From Dokdonella sp. (GTDB taxonomy: Bacteria; Pseudomonadota; Gammaproteobacteria; Xanthomonadales; Rhodanobacteraceae), in assembly GCF_019634775.1 (NCBI RefSeq), contig NZ_JAHCAS010000002.1, forward strand, positions 248,001 through 312,000: a DNA stretch of 64,000 nucleotides, read 5' to 3'. The number at the start of each line of letters is the position of its first letter. Within the stretch, counting starts at the first letter, position 1. The notes beneath the pieces were generated by a model. The model worked only from the letters and a program-made list of their open reading frames with translations, made no database searches and had not been told where the DNA came from. The translations under genes and the position numbers were made by a program. Positions 54,573 through 63,377 of the stretch are shown one piece after another.

Positions 54573-56786
54573 ATGGCATTCCGATTCGTCACGACCCTGT
54601 TCATCCTCCTTGCGTTGTTCACCGCGCCGGCGCGGGCGCAGATCCAGGTCCTGCTCGACCGGCCTGATCTCGACCTGCGCACCCAGGGTGTCGTGCGCGC
54701 GCTCGCGCGCCTGTCCGACGGCAGCGTGATCGTCGGTGGCCAGTTCCAGTCGATCAATGACCATCCGCGCGCGAACATCGCGCGCCTGCTGCCTGATGGC
54801 AGCATCGACACGGCCTGGGCGCCGCAGGTCGACGGCCCCGTGTTTGCCCTGACGCTCGCGCCCGACGGCGCAATCATCGCCGGCGGCTCGTTTACCGGCG
54901 TCAATGGCATCTCGCTGCCGAATCTCGCCAAGCTCGACAGCGTCGGCGGCGCGCCAATCGCGACCTGGCGCCCGGCGCCGGACAACGTCGTTTGGGCGCT
55001 CGCTGCGTCGGGCCCGAGCCTCTATGTCGGCGGCATGTTCGGACAACTCGGAGGTTCCCCGCGTGCGTCGATCGGGCGGGTGAGCACGGTCGGTACCGGT
55101 GTCGCCGACGGCTGGAATCCGTCGTCCAACGGGATGGTCTTCGCATTGACCGTGGTGCCCGGCCTGCTGTCGGCGCCGGACACTCTTGTGGTCGGGGGTA
55201 GTTTCACGGAAATTGGCGGCGCGGCGCGCAACCGCATCGCCAGCTTCGAACTGGGACCGAGTGTGGTCGTGACGAGCTGGAATCCGTCGATGGACGGGAT
55301 TGTCTGGGCGCTGGCCAACGACAGCGCCACGGTCTTTGCCGGTGGCTCGTTCACCCAGGTCGGACCACGATCCATCGAGCGCCTGGCACGCATTCCAATC
55401 ACCAGCAGCGTGCCGCTGACCAGCTTCGCTCCGCAACCGGACGCCAACGTGTATTCACTGTCCGTGCTCGGCGGTACGTTGCATGTCGGCGGCTTGTTCA
55501 GCGCGATCGGAGGCTTGCCGCGTGCGGGCGTCGCGCGCATGAGCACGGCGGGCGACGTCGATCCCGCCTGGAATCCCGGCATGCCCGGTTCGCAAGTGTA
55601 TGCAGTCCGCGGCCGCAGCGATGGTGTCGCCTACGTCGGCGGCAGCTTCCGCCGCAGCGCGGGACAGCTGCGACTGGCTCTCGCGCGCGTCGATGCTGGC
55701 GGCGGCAGTAGTGTCGTCACCCATGCGACGATCAGGGGGCGTGTTTCCGCGCTGGCGAGACAGAGCGATGGCGCCGTCATTGCCGGTGGCGAGTTCGCCC
55801 TCGTCAACGGTGAGCAGCGCGGCAACCTGCTGCGCCTCGATGCCTCCGGCCGACTCGATCCGCAGTGGGCGCCCGCAACCAACGGCGACATCGTCGACCT
55901 CGCGGTCGATGGCTCGGACCGCGTGTATGCCGCCGGACAGTTCTCCACTGTGAACGACTTGCCGTTGCGCGGTGTCGTGCGCCTTGCGGCAGCCGGCGAT
56001 GGCGCTGCCGATACCGGCTGGGACGCCGCCGTCGACTATTCCGTGCATGCGGTGGCGATCCAGGCGGATGGTGAGGTCATCGTCGGCGGCAGTTTCACCT
56101 CGATCGGCGGCCTCCCGCGCAATCGCATCGCGCGTCTTTCGGCGCTGAACGCCGCCGCCGATCCGGCCTGGAATCCCAATGCGGACAACTGGATCGAAGC
56201 ACTGGCCGTGGCTGCGGATGGATCCATCTTCGCCGGTGGCAATTTTGGTGTGATCGGCGGCCAGCCACGCACGGGGGTCGCCCGATTGGCGGCAACCGAC
56301 GGTTCCGCGGTGCCGACGTGGAATCTCGCGCTCAACCAAGCCGTCAACGCGTTGGAATTTTCGCCGGATGGGACGCAGCTCTACCTTGCTGGCTATTTCA
56401 CCCAGGCCGGCGGCGCCTCGCGGCCGGGCGGTCTCGCGCGCGTGGCGATTGCGACGGGCGCGATCGATGTTGGCTGGGCACCGCCGTTGTTCGGAAGTGC
56501 CCACGCCTTGGCGGTCGACGAACGGGGCGAGGTGTATGCCGCCGGCTCACTCGGCACCTCTGGTGGGGTGCAACGATTCCTCTACCGTCTTGCCGCGAGC
56601 GACGGCGCCATTGTGCCGGGCTGGCTGTTTTCCGCCGACGTCCCGATTCAAGCCGTGCTGGTGCATGCGGGCAAGGTCTGGTTCGGCGGCCGATTTGCCC
56701 ATGTGATGGGTCGGCCGCGCATCGACATTGCCGCCGTGGCGGTCGATCGTCTGTTCGCCGATGGCTTCGAGCAGGCTCAGTTCTGA
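54573..56786 (+). CDS. Secreted delta-60 repeat beta-propeller protein
   Basis: The 737-residue protein has a signal peptide MAFRFVTTLFILLALFTAPA ending ARAQ. It then consists almost entirely of repeats of about 50 residues such as LSDGSVIVGGQFQSINDHPR-ANIARLLPDGSIDTAW and QADGEVIVGGSFTSIGGLPR-NRIARLS. This is the delta-60 (TIGR02608) pattern, which folds as a propeller. There are no catalytic motifs. The C-terminus DRLFADGFEQAQF shares its tail with the nuclease at 36.7 kb. The chosen start follows the signal peptide pattern; sequence further upstream in this frame is antisense to dnaE. Confidence 0.9.
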   Translation: MAFRFVTTLFILLALFTAPARAQIQVLLDRPDLDLRTQGVVRALARLSDGSVIVGGQFQSINDHPRANIARLLPDGSIDTAWAPQVDGPVFALTLAPDGAIIAGGSFTGVNGISLPNLAKLDSVGGAPIATWRPAPDNVVWALAASGPSLYVGGMFGQLGGSPRASIGRVSTVGTGVADGWNPSSNGMVFALTVVPGLLSAPDTLVVGGSFTEIGGAARNRIASFELGPSVVVTSWNPSMDGIVWALANDSATVFAGGSFTQVGPRSIERLARIPITSSVPLTSFAPQPDANVYSLSVLGGTLHVGGLFSAIGGLPRAGVARMSTAGDVDPAWNPGMPGSQVYAVRGRSDGVAYVGGSFRRSAGQLRLALARVDAGGGSSVVTHATIRGRVSALARQSDGAVIAGGEFALVNGEQRGNLLRLDASGRLDPQWAPATNGDIVDLAVDGSDRVYAAGQFSTVNDLPLRGVVRLAAAGDGAADTGWDAAVDYSVHAVAIQADGEVIVGGSFTSIGGLPRNRIARLSALNAAADPAWNPNADNWIEALAVAADGSIFAGGNFGVIGGQPRTGVARLAATDGSAVPTWNLALNQAVNALEFSPDGTQLYLAGYFTQAGGASRPGGLARVAIATGAIDVGWAPPLFGSAHALAVDERGEVYAAGSLGTSGGVQRFLYRLAASDGAIVPGWLFSADVPIQAVLVHAGKVWFGGRFAHVMGRPRIDIAAVAVDRLFADGFEQAQF

Positions 56787-56857
56787 GCCTGCTTCGGATC
56801 ACGGCTGCTGAAATCCGGTCGCGGTCCGACAAATCGGGCATCCCCGAACCCCGCCCT

Positions 56858-57466
56858 TCACTTCTTCATCCAGTTGCGCACCGGCGCAAAGCTGCGTCGG
56901 TGTTCAGGGCAGGGGCCGAGGCGGCGCAATGATTCGATATGGGCCGGGGTCGGATAGCCCTTGTGGCCGGAAAAGCCGTAGCCCGGATACAGGGCGTCGA
57001 GTTCGCGCATGCGCGCGTCACGCATCGTCTTGGCGAGGATCGAGGCGGCGCTGATCGCCGGTTCGCTGGCGTCGCCGCCGATGATCGCGCGGCCGGCGCA
57101 GGGCAGGTCCTTCGGCAAATGGTTGCCGTCGACAAGGGCGAGCAGTGGCGCGGGTTGCAGGGCGGAGACGGCGCGTGCCATGCCGGTGAGCGAGGCCTGC
57201 AGGATGTTCAGGCGATCGATCTCGTCGGCTTCGACGTAGCACACCGAATACGCCAGCGCGCGCGCGCGGATCTCGAGCGCGAGCGCGTCGCGGCGGTTTT
57301 CAGCGAGTTTCTTCGAGTCGTCCAGGCCAATGATCGGCCGGGCAGGATCGAGGATCACGGCGGCGACCACGACCGGCCCGGCCAGCGGGCCGCGCCCGGC
57401 CTCGTCGACGCCGGCGATGCGCAGCGGATCGATCGCGGCAGTGTTTTCGAACAAGTCGTGGTTCAT
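56858..57466 (-). CDS. rnhB: Ribonuclease HII
   Basis: The 202-residue enzyme removes ribonucleotides from RNA-DNA hybrids. The catalytic DEDD set lies in [20 protein letters not shown] (DE), ALVDGNHLP and the later Asp in [19 protein letters not shown] and [17 protein letters not shown] are RNase HII signatures. The start MNHDLFENT at 57466 overlaps the stop of the upstream transferase gene by four bases, so rnhB belongs to the same operon as lpxB. Confidence 0.96.
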   Translation of the reverse strand: MNHDLFENTAAIDPLRIAGVDEAGRGPLAGPVVVAAVILDPARPIIGLDDSKKLAENRRDALALEIRARALAYSVCYVEADEIDRLNILQASLTGMARAVSALQPAPLLALVDGNHLPKDLPCAGRAIIGGDASEPAISAASILAKTMRDARMRELDALYPGYGFSGHKGYPTPAHIESLRRLGPCPEHRRSFAPVRNWMKK

Positions 57467-59205
57467 TCCTCGCGCAGGTCCTTCAGCACGTTGAAGACAT
57501 GGTCGTGGTACGAGGTCAGCATGCGCGTGTCGCGGCACTGCAGGTAGCGGCCCTTGCAGCGTTCGCGCAGCAGTGTGTTGGCCTGGTAGAACGCGTCCTT
57601 TGGCACGCCGGCCGCGTCGAGCAGCAGCGAGCCGAGGTAGACGATGTCGAGCGATTCGTATTTCGGCAGCGGCGCCAGCGCGAAGCTCGTCTTCAGCATG
57701 TAGTAGGTGACACGGCTTGCGTTCGGTCCGGCCGCGTCGGGAATTCGTTTCGGGATTGCGTGCATGGCACCGTCGAACGAGGGTTGGTGGTCGCCGAAGT
57801 GCAGCAGCACGGTCGGCCGTCCGCTGTCCCAGAGTTGCTGCTGCAGCGTGTCGAGCATGACCGAGGACTCGTGCACGCGGGCGAGGTAGTTGCCAAGATT
57901 GAGGTTGAGCCAGTCGTCGAGCGCAGGTGGCTTGAACTTGCCGCGGAACAGCGGCTTGTCGAACGGCGGTGGCAGTTCGGCCAGCGGCGTCATGTGCGGG
58001 CCGTGCTGGTGCAAGGTCAGGGTGAACACGAACAACGGGCGATCCGGATGTGCGGCGCGCTCCTCGGCATGGATGCGCATTAGCACCTCGTGCAGATCAG
58101 CGTCGGTGCTGTCCCAGTCGAGGCCATTGTCGGTGCCGTCGTAGAACGCGTCGAAGCCGTAGTCGATGTAGGCATTGCGGCCATTGAGGAACTCGCCGCT
58201 GTGCGAGTACACGGCGATGGTGCGGTAGCCGGCCGCCTTGAACGCGTCGGGCAGGGTATGCACGACGCGCGGGGCCAGGTTGTACGGCGCGTACAGGCCG
58301 GCATTGCCGAACAACACGTCGGCGAGGCCGGTGTGCAGGGCGAATTCGCTGGTCCAGGTGCCGCCGCCGAAGGTATGCACGGTCAGCGCACCACCAGCCC
58401 GTGTGTACTTGTCCGGCACGAACATCGGCACGGTGCAGGCCGGCACGCTGCAGGCCTTGAGCATGCGTGGATCGAAGGTGCTTTCCTCGAGCACGACGAA
58501 AACATCGGGGTACTGTCGCGGCTTGCGCGGCTTTTCATCGAGCGTCCATTTGATGCTGCGGTCGATCGTCCCGGTCAGACTCGGCTGGCGCACCTCGGTA
58601 TCGCTGAACGAGGTGAAGAACGCGGTGATGAAACTGCGGTCGGTGACGGTTGCCCACATCGGCTTGTTGAACACGCCGGAGAATGGCCCGGCCGGCGACA
58701 GGCACAGTGCAAACACGGCCGTGCTGGCCGCGGCGCCGACGAGGCGGATCGCCGCGGCGCGCGCGCGGCCGAGCCGTGTCCATTCCCGCGTCGTCTCCCA
58801 TGCCCACGCCGGCACCAGCAGCAGCGGGATCAGCGCGACCACGCCCAGGCTGAAGCCGAGCAGGATCGGGTAGCGGCCGATCAGTTCGAGCGTGTCGCGG
58901 TTGACATAGTAGGTGAGGTCAGGCGCCAGCACCGGCGTCAGCAGGTACTCGAACTTGAGCATGCTGGCCGTCTTGAGCAGGCCAAAGGCGACGCTTGCGG
59001 CCATCAGGGCGAACGACAGGCGCGCCGTGGAGAACAGCAGGAACAACATCGCCGAGGTGACGATGACCAGGGCGTAGAGTTTTTCCATCAGCGCCTTTTC
59101 GGCCAGCGGGGCGAACACGAGCAGAGCCAGGAAGGCAATGACGGCGAATGCGCGCAAGCGTTGCCGCCGGCGCCGTCGTGATTGTTCGCGTAGGTCTTCG
59201 CTCAA
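57463..59205 (-). CDS. LtaS/EptA-like sulfatase-fold membrane transferase in the lpx operon
   Basis: The 580-residue protein has about five N-terminal membrane helices within residues 18-170 ([77 protein letters not shown]). A periplasmic sulfatase-fold domain follows. Likely metal-site and nucleophile residues are Glu240/Glu241 in [10 protein letters not shown] and Thr283 in GGGTWTSEF, with HFGDHQPSF further on. Such enzymes transfer phosphoglycerol or phosphoethanolamine groups from phospholipids to glycans or lipid A. It overlaps lpxB and rnhB by four bases each, so it is co-translated with lipid-A synthesis. The acceptor is unknown. Confidence 0.88.
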   Translation of the reverse strand: MSEDLREQSRRRRRQRLRAFAVIAFLALLVFAPLAEKALMEKLYALVIVTSAMLFLLFSTARLSFALMAASVAFGLLKTASMLKFEYLLTPVLAPDLTYYVNRDTLELIGRYPILLGFSLGVVALIPLLLVPAWAWETTREWTRLGRARAAAIRLVGAAASTAVFALCLSPAGPFSGVFNKPMWATVTDRSFITAFFTSFSDTEVRQPSLTGTIDRSIKWTLDEKPRKPRQYPDVFVVLEESTFDPRMLKACSVPACTVPMFVPDKYTRAGGALTVHTFGGGTWTSEFALHTGLADVLFGNAGLYAPYNLAPRVVHTLPDAFKAAGYRTIAVYSHSGEFLNGRNAYIDYGFDAFYDGTDNGLDWDSTDADLHEVLMRIHAEERAAHPDRPLFVFTLTLHQHGPHMTPLAELPPPFDKPLFRGKFKPPALDDWLNLNLGNYLARVHESSVMLDTLQQQLWDSGRPTVLLHFGDHQPSFDGAMHAIPKRIPDAAGPNASRVTYYMLKTSFALAPLPKYESLDIVYLGSLLLDAAGVPKDAFYQANTLLRERCKGRYLQCRDTRMLTSYHDHVFNVLKDLREE

Positions 59206-60416
59206 GCGAGCACGGCCTCGGCCGCGTTGTGGTCGGCGTTGCCGCCAAGCAGTCGGTGCAGGCGTTCGTACTCGGCGAGCAGGGCCGGATCGACGCGTCG
59301 CGCGCGCAGGAACGGTTCGAGCGCATCGGCGAGTGCCGGCGGCGTGCAGTTTTCCTGCATGAGTTCGCGGACGAGTTCTCGCCCGGCGAGATGGTTCGGC
59401 AGCGAATAGCGCTCGACCTTGAGCAGGCCGAGGGCAGTGATGATGCGATGGGTCAGCCAGGCGAGGCGGTAGGCGACCACCATCGGTCGCTTGGCCAGCA
59501 TCGCCTCGAGTGCGGCCGTACCCGAGGCGACCAGCACGGCATCGGCGGCGACCATGGCCTCATGCGCCCGGCAATCGATCACATGCATGCGTCCTGCGTG
59601 CGCAGCGCTGCGAGCGAGCACGGACTCGAATGCGGCGCGGCAATCCGCATTGGCCATCGGGGCGACGATTTCGAGTTGCGGAATGCGTTGCGCGAGCAGG
59701 TGCGAAGCCTCTATGAAGTCGGAGCCGAGGCGGCGGATCTCGCCGAGCCGGCTGCCGGGCAGCAGGGCGAGCACGGGTTTGTCCTGCGGCAGTTCGAGCG
59801 CACGGCGCGCGGCGGCCTGGTCAGGCTGCAGGGCGAAGGCATCAGCCAGCGGATGACCGACGAAACGTGCATCGACGCCGTGCCGCGCATACACGACGGG
59901 CTCCATCGGAAACAGGCACAGCACGCGATCGGCGCTCGCACCGATCTTCGCCGCGCGCTGCTCGCGCCAGGCCCAGATCGATGGGCTGACGTAGTGGATG
60001 GTGCGGATGCCGGCCTGCCTGAGGCGCCGCTCGAGCGGCAGGTTGAAGTCGGGCGCATCGATGCCGATGAAGGCCTGTGGTCGCAGTGCCAGCGTTCGCT
60101 CGCGCACGTCGCGACGGATGCGCAGCAGTTCCGGCAGGTGCCGCAACACTTCGACAAGCCCCATCACCGCGAGCTTTTCGGCCGGATGCCAGGCTTCGAG
60201 TCCCGCCGCCACCATGCGCGGTCCACCCACCCCGACGAAGCGCGCAGCGGGAACCCGCGCACGCAATGCCTTGATCAGCCCCGCGCCGAGCAGGTCGCCG
60301 GAGGTTTCGCCGGCGACGAGCACGAATAGCGGGGAATGCGGAATGGGGGCTGGGGAATGGTCGAGCGGAGCCGCGTCGGATCGGGAGTCGACCACCGGGA
60401 GTCGGGAGTGGCTCAT
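59202..60416 (-). CDS. lpxB: Lipid-A-disaccharide synthase
   Basis: The 404-residue peripheral inner-membrane glycosyltransferase joins UDP-diacylglucosamine and lipid X. FVLVAGETSGDLLGAGLIKA, GVGGPRMVAAGLEAWHP and VALLPGSRLGEIRRL-type (LALLPGSRLGEIRR) motifs are diagnostic. The first about 29 residues (MSHSRLPVVDSRSDAAPLDH and PAPIPHSP) have no family counterpart and are encoded by a GGGAGTCGGG/GGGGAATGG repeat element. ATG 60416 is the only plausible start in frame. It overlaps the next gene by four bases. Confidence 0.95.
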   Translation of the reverse strand: MSHSRLPVVDSRSDAAPLDHSPAPIPHSPLFVLVAGETSGDLLGAGLIKALRARVPAARFVGVGGPRMVAAGLEAWHPAEKLAVMGLVEVLRHLPELLRIRRDVRERTLALRPQAFIGIDAPDFNLPLERRLRQAGIRTIHYVSPSIWAWREQRAAKIGASADRVLCLFPMEPVVYARHGVDARFVGHPLADAFALQPDQAAARRALELPQDKPVLALLPGSRLGEIRRLGSDFIEASHLLAQRIPQLEIVAPMANADCRAAFESVLARSAAHAGRMHVIDCRAHEAMVAADAVLVASGTAALEAMLAKRPMVVAYRLAWLTHRIITALGLLKVERYSLPNHLAGRELVRELMQENCTPPALADALEPFLRARRVDPALLAEYERLHRLLGGNADHNAAEAVLA

Positions 60417-60493
60417 GTGGCAAGGGTGCGTGCGAGCACGCCGCTGACATCTGCGGTCGCGAGACGGAATGCCTGGCTATTCCCCATTCCCAG
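60331..60493. repeat. GGGGAATGG/GGGAGTCGGG repeat element overlapping the lpxB start
   Basis: GGGGAATGCGGAATGGGGGC and TGGGGAATGG at 60331-60360 and TATTCCCCATTCCCAGCCC at 60478-60496 are inverted relative to one another. Two GGGAGTCG units lie inside (60383-60408). The element spans the lpxA-lpxB junction and includes the lpxB start codon. Confidence 0.7.
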
Positions 60494-60496
60494 CCC

Positions 60497-61267
60497 TCAG
60501 CGCACCAACGACCTCTGGCTGCGCTCGATGAAGTCGAGCATGAGCCGCACGTCGGGAGCGTCTTCCGCGGCGCGGGCGAGTTCGGTGCGAGCGTCGGCGA
60601 GGGGCAGACCGGACATGTACAGCGTGCGATAGGCGCGCTTGATCGCCATGATGCGGTCCGAGGAATAGCCGCGTCGACGCAGGCCTTCGGAGTTGATGCC
60701 TTTCGGCTCGGCGAAGCTGCCGGCGACGGTGACGTAGGGAGGCACGTCGCGGTTGATGATCGCACCCATTGCGGTGAAGGCGTGCGCGCCGACCTGACAA
60801 AACTGGTGGACGAGGGTGAAGCCGCCGAGGATGACCCAGTCGTCGACAACGACATGACCGGCCAGCGATGCGGCGTTGGAGAAGATGGCATGGTTGCCGA
60901 CGACGCAGTCGTGGGCGATGTGCACGTAGGCCATCAACCAGTTGTCATTGCCGATCCTGGTCAGCCCGGCGCCATCCTCGGTGCCGCGATTGAAGGTGAC
61001 GAACTCACGGATGACGTTGCGGTCACCGATCTCCAGGCGCGAACGCTCGCCGTGGAATTTCTTGTCTTGCGGGGCAGCGCCGAGCGAGGCGAACTGCCAG
61101 ATGCGGTTGTCGCGGCCGATGCGAGTCGGGCCGTCGATGACCACGTGCGGGCCGATCGAGGTGTTGTCGCCGATCTCGACGTCTGCACCGATGATGCTGT
61201 ACGCACCGATGCTGACGTTGGCGCCGATCTTCGCCTGTGGATCGATGATCGCGGAAGGATGGATCAT
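60497..61267 (-). CDS. lpxA: UDP-N-acetylglucosamine acyltransferase
   Basis: The 256-residue left-handed beta-helix enzyme adds the first acyl chain in lipid-A synthesis. Hexapeptide rungs run from [20 protein letters not shown] onwards; AYVHIAHDCVVGNHAIFSNA and SLAGHVVVDDWVILGGFTLV contain the catalytic His. It starts four bases inside fabZ. The usual downstream gene lpxB begins only 80 bases after the stop because of an inserted repeat element. Confidence 0.97.
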   Translation of the reverse strand: MIHPSAIIDPQAKIGANVSIGAYSIIGADVEIGDNTSIGPHVVIDGPTRIGRDNRIWQFASLGAAPQDKKFHGERSRLEIGDRNVIREFVTFNRGTEDGAGLTRIGNDNWLMAYVHIAHDCVVGNHAIFSNAASLAGHVVVDDWVILGGFTLVHQFCQVGAHAFTAMGAIINRDVPPYVTVAGSFAEPKGINSEGLRRRGYSSDRIMAIKRAYRTLYMSGLPLADARTELARAAEDAPDVRLMLDFIERSQRSLVR

Positions 61268-61743
61268 CCGTCCCTCCGTTCGGCGCAGAGCAGTTCGGCT
61301 TCGGCGACGACTTCGCCGTCGACCTTGGCCTGACCCCAGAACAGGCCCATGCGCTTGAGCGTGCGCTTCTGCTCGACCTCGAGCACGAGCTGGTCGCCGG
61401 GCACCACGACACGGCTGAAACGCGCCTTGTCGATTTTCACGAGGTAGAACAGCGCGGGCTGGTTCGGGTCATCGGATGCAGACAGCTGCACGAGCGCGCC
61501 GGATGCCTGGGCCAGCGCTTCGATGACGAGCACGCCGGGCATCACTGGGTGACCGGGGAAATGGCCCTGGAAGAACGGCTCGTTGAAGGTGACGTTCTTC
61601 AGTGCGAGGAGACGCTTGCCCGGTTCCCAGGACACCACTCGGTCGATCAGCAGGAACGGATAGCGATGTGGCAGCAACTGGGTGATGCGCCTCACGTCGA
61701 TCACCTCCGGAGCGGCGGCGGGAGGGGTGTTCGGTGTCGTCAT
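61264..61743 (-). CDS. fabZ: 3-hydroxyacyl-ACP dehydratase FabZ
   Basis: The 159-residue hotdog-fold dehydratase acts in fatty-acid elongation. [20 protein letters not shown] and the catalytic helix [20 protein letters not shown] (His and Glu) are diagnostic. It overlaps lpxD and lpxA by four bases each, the conserved way of balancing 3-hydroxyacyl-ACP between phospholipid and lipid-A synthesis. Confidence 0.97.
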   Translation of the reverse strand: MTTPNTPPAAAPEVIDVRRITQLLPHRYPFLLIDRVVSWEPGKRLLALKNVTFNEPFFQGHFPGHPVMPGVLVIEALAQASGALVQLSASDDPNQPALFYLVKIDKARFSRVVVPGDQLVLEVEQKRTLKRMGLFWGQAKVDGEVVAEAELLCAERRDG

Positions 61744-62768
61744 TGCGTGCTTCCCTTGTCAATGGCCGCGACGCGTCGGGCCAGTTCATCGAGGTGCCTG
61801 ATACGCGCCGCATTGCGTCGCCAGAGCCGGCTTTCCTGCATGGGGGAGGCGGACGAATACTCGCCGGCCTCGCGGATGGAGTGGGTGACCAGGGTCATGG
61901 CGGTGATCGTGACCCGGTCTGCCACCGTCAAATGGCCCAGTATGCCAGCGGCGCCGCCGATCAGGCAGTAGCGGCCGATTCGGGCACTGCCGGCAACAGC
62001 CGCACAGCCGGCGATGGCGGTGTGCGCACCGATGTGCACGTTGTGGGCGATCTGGATCTGGTTGTCCAGGCGCACATCTTCCTCGAGCACGGTGTCCTCG
62101 AGCGCGCCGCGATCGATGGTCGTGTTCGCGCCGATCTCGCAGTCGTCGCCAATACGCACGCCGCCGAGCTGCGGCACCTTGATCCAGTGGTCGCGCTCGA
62201 AGGCGAGGCCGAAACCGTCGGCGCCGAGCACGGCGCCCGGGTGGACGAGCACGCGCCGACCGAGGCGCACGCGTTCGACCAGAGTCACCCGCGCGACCAG
62301 GCGCGATTGCGCACCGACCGTGCAGTCACGGCCGACCAGGCAATGCGCACCGAGCACGGCACCATCCTCGATGACCGCGCCGTCCTCGACGACGCACAAC
62401 GGTCCGATCGAGGCGCCGGCGGAAATGACTGCCGTGGCGGCGATGATCGCACTGGGATGCACGCCCGGGCTCGGTGCGGGGCGGTGCTCGAACAGCGCGG
62501 CGATCTTGGCAAAGGCGACGTAGGGGTCGCTGGCGATGAGGCGTACCGGGGCGCCTTCGAGGTCGGCGTCGGCTGCGCGCACGATCACCGCGGCGGCGGT
62601 GCTCGTCTGGAGTTGTGCGCGATAACGCGGATTGGCCAGGAAGGACACCTGTTCCGCGCCGGCATGGGCCAGTGTGGCCACCCCGGTGATGCGGCACGTA
62701 CCATCGCCGCGCACGCCAAGGTCGAAGCGTTCGGCCAGTTCGGCAACGGTGAAGGCCACGCCGTTCAT
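61740..62768 (-). CDS. lpxD: UDP-3-O-(3-hydroxyacyl)glucosamine N-acyltransferase
   Basis: The 342-residue enzyme adds the N-linked acyl chain in lipid-A synthesis. An N-terminal uridine-binding domain (FTVAELAERFDLGVRGDGTC, VSFLANPRYRAQLQTSTAAA) precedes a left-handed beta-helix (HPSAIIAATAVISAGASIGP, DNQIQIAHNVHIGAHTAIAG with the active-site His). It overlaps skp and fabZ by four bases each. Confidence 0.97.
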   Translation of the reverse strand: MNGVAFTVAELAERFDLGVRGDGTCRITGVATLAHAGAEQVSFLANPRYRAQLQTSTAAAVIVRAADADLEGAPVRLIASDPYVAFAKIAALFEHRPAPSPGVHPSAIIAATAVISAGASIGPLCVVEDGAVIEDGAVLGAHCLVGRDCTVGAQSRLVARVTLVERVRLGRRVLVHPGAVLGADGFGLAFERDHWIKVPQLGGVRIGDDCEIGANTTIDRGALEDTVLEEDVRLDNQIQIAHNVHIGAHTAIAGCAAVAGSARIGRYCLIGGAAGILGHLTVADRVTITAMTLVTHSIREAGEYSSASPMQESRLWRRNAARIRHLDELARRVAAIDKGSTQ

Positions 62769-63286
62769 GGCGATGGTCGGCTCGCATACTGGCGCTTGAG
62801 GCGTTCGAGCACCTGGTCGGTGATGTCGATGCGCGGATTCGCGTAGACGACCGGGCTCGGCACGATCAGGTCGATGTTGTGTTCGCGCGCGAATTCGACG
62901 ACGGCGTTGTTGATCTCGCGCCAGCTGCGATCGAGTTCCTGGTCGCTGCGCGCCTTGAGCTCGCTGCGCATGTTGTCGCGATTGCGCCGGATCGCGCGGT
63001 CGAGCGCATCGATCTCGCGCTTGAGTGCATCGGCCTGGTTGCGTTCGAGCGATGCGCCTTCACGGTCTTGGCGTGCACGCAATTCGGTGAGGCGCCGTTC
63101 ATCGGCATTGAGTGCGTCGTCACGCGGGGCGAACTCGCGTTCAAGCTTCTGCCGGCCGGCCACGACTTGCGGTGCGTTGTCGAGCAGGCGCTTCATGTCG
63201 ACGTAGCCGATGCGGACGGCAGCATCCTCGGCCGGCGCCGGCGCAGCGACCGTCAACGCGATCGCGGCGAGCAGCGCCCGGGGCAT
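62765..63286 (-). CDS. skp: Periplasmic chaperone Skp/OmpH
   Basis: The 173-residue protein starts at ATG 63286 with signal peptide MPRALLAAIALTVAAPAPA. Mature DAAVRIGYVDMKRLLDNAPQ leads into long coiled-coil arms (FAPRDDALNADERRLTELRA, IDALDRAIRRNRDN) and returns with FAREHNIDLIVPSPVVYANP. It guards unfolded outer-membrane proteins on their way to BamA, encoded 91 bases upstream. Confidence 0.92.
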   Translation of the reverse strand: MPRALLAAIALTVAAPAPAEDAAVRIGYVDMKRLLDNAPQVVAGRQKLEREFAPRDDALNADERRLTELRARQDREGASLERNQADALKREIDALDRAIRRNRDNMRSELKARSDQELDRSWREINNAVVEFAREHNIDLIVPSPVVYANPRIDITDQVLERLKRQYASRPSP

Positions 63287-63377
63287 TGCTGTCCATGGAC
63301 CGCTTCGCGCCACTCGTACCCCCTCGCCAGACGATCTTGCCTCGTTGTGCCGAGTTCCTGCTCGGCATGCTACCCGT

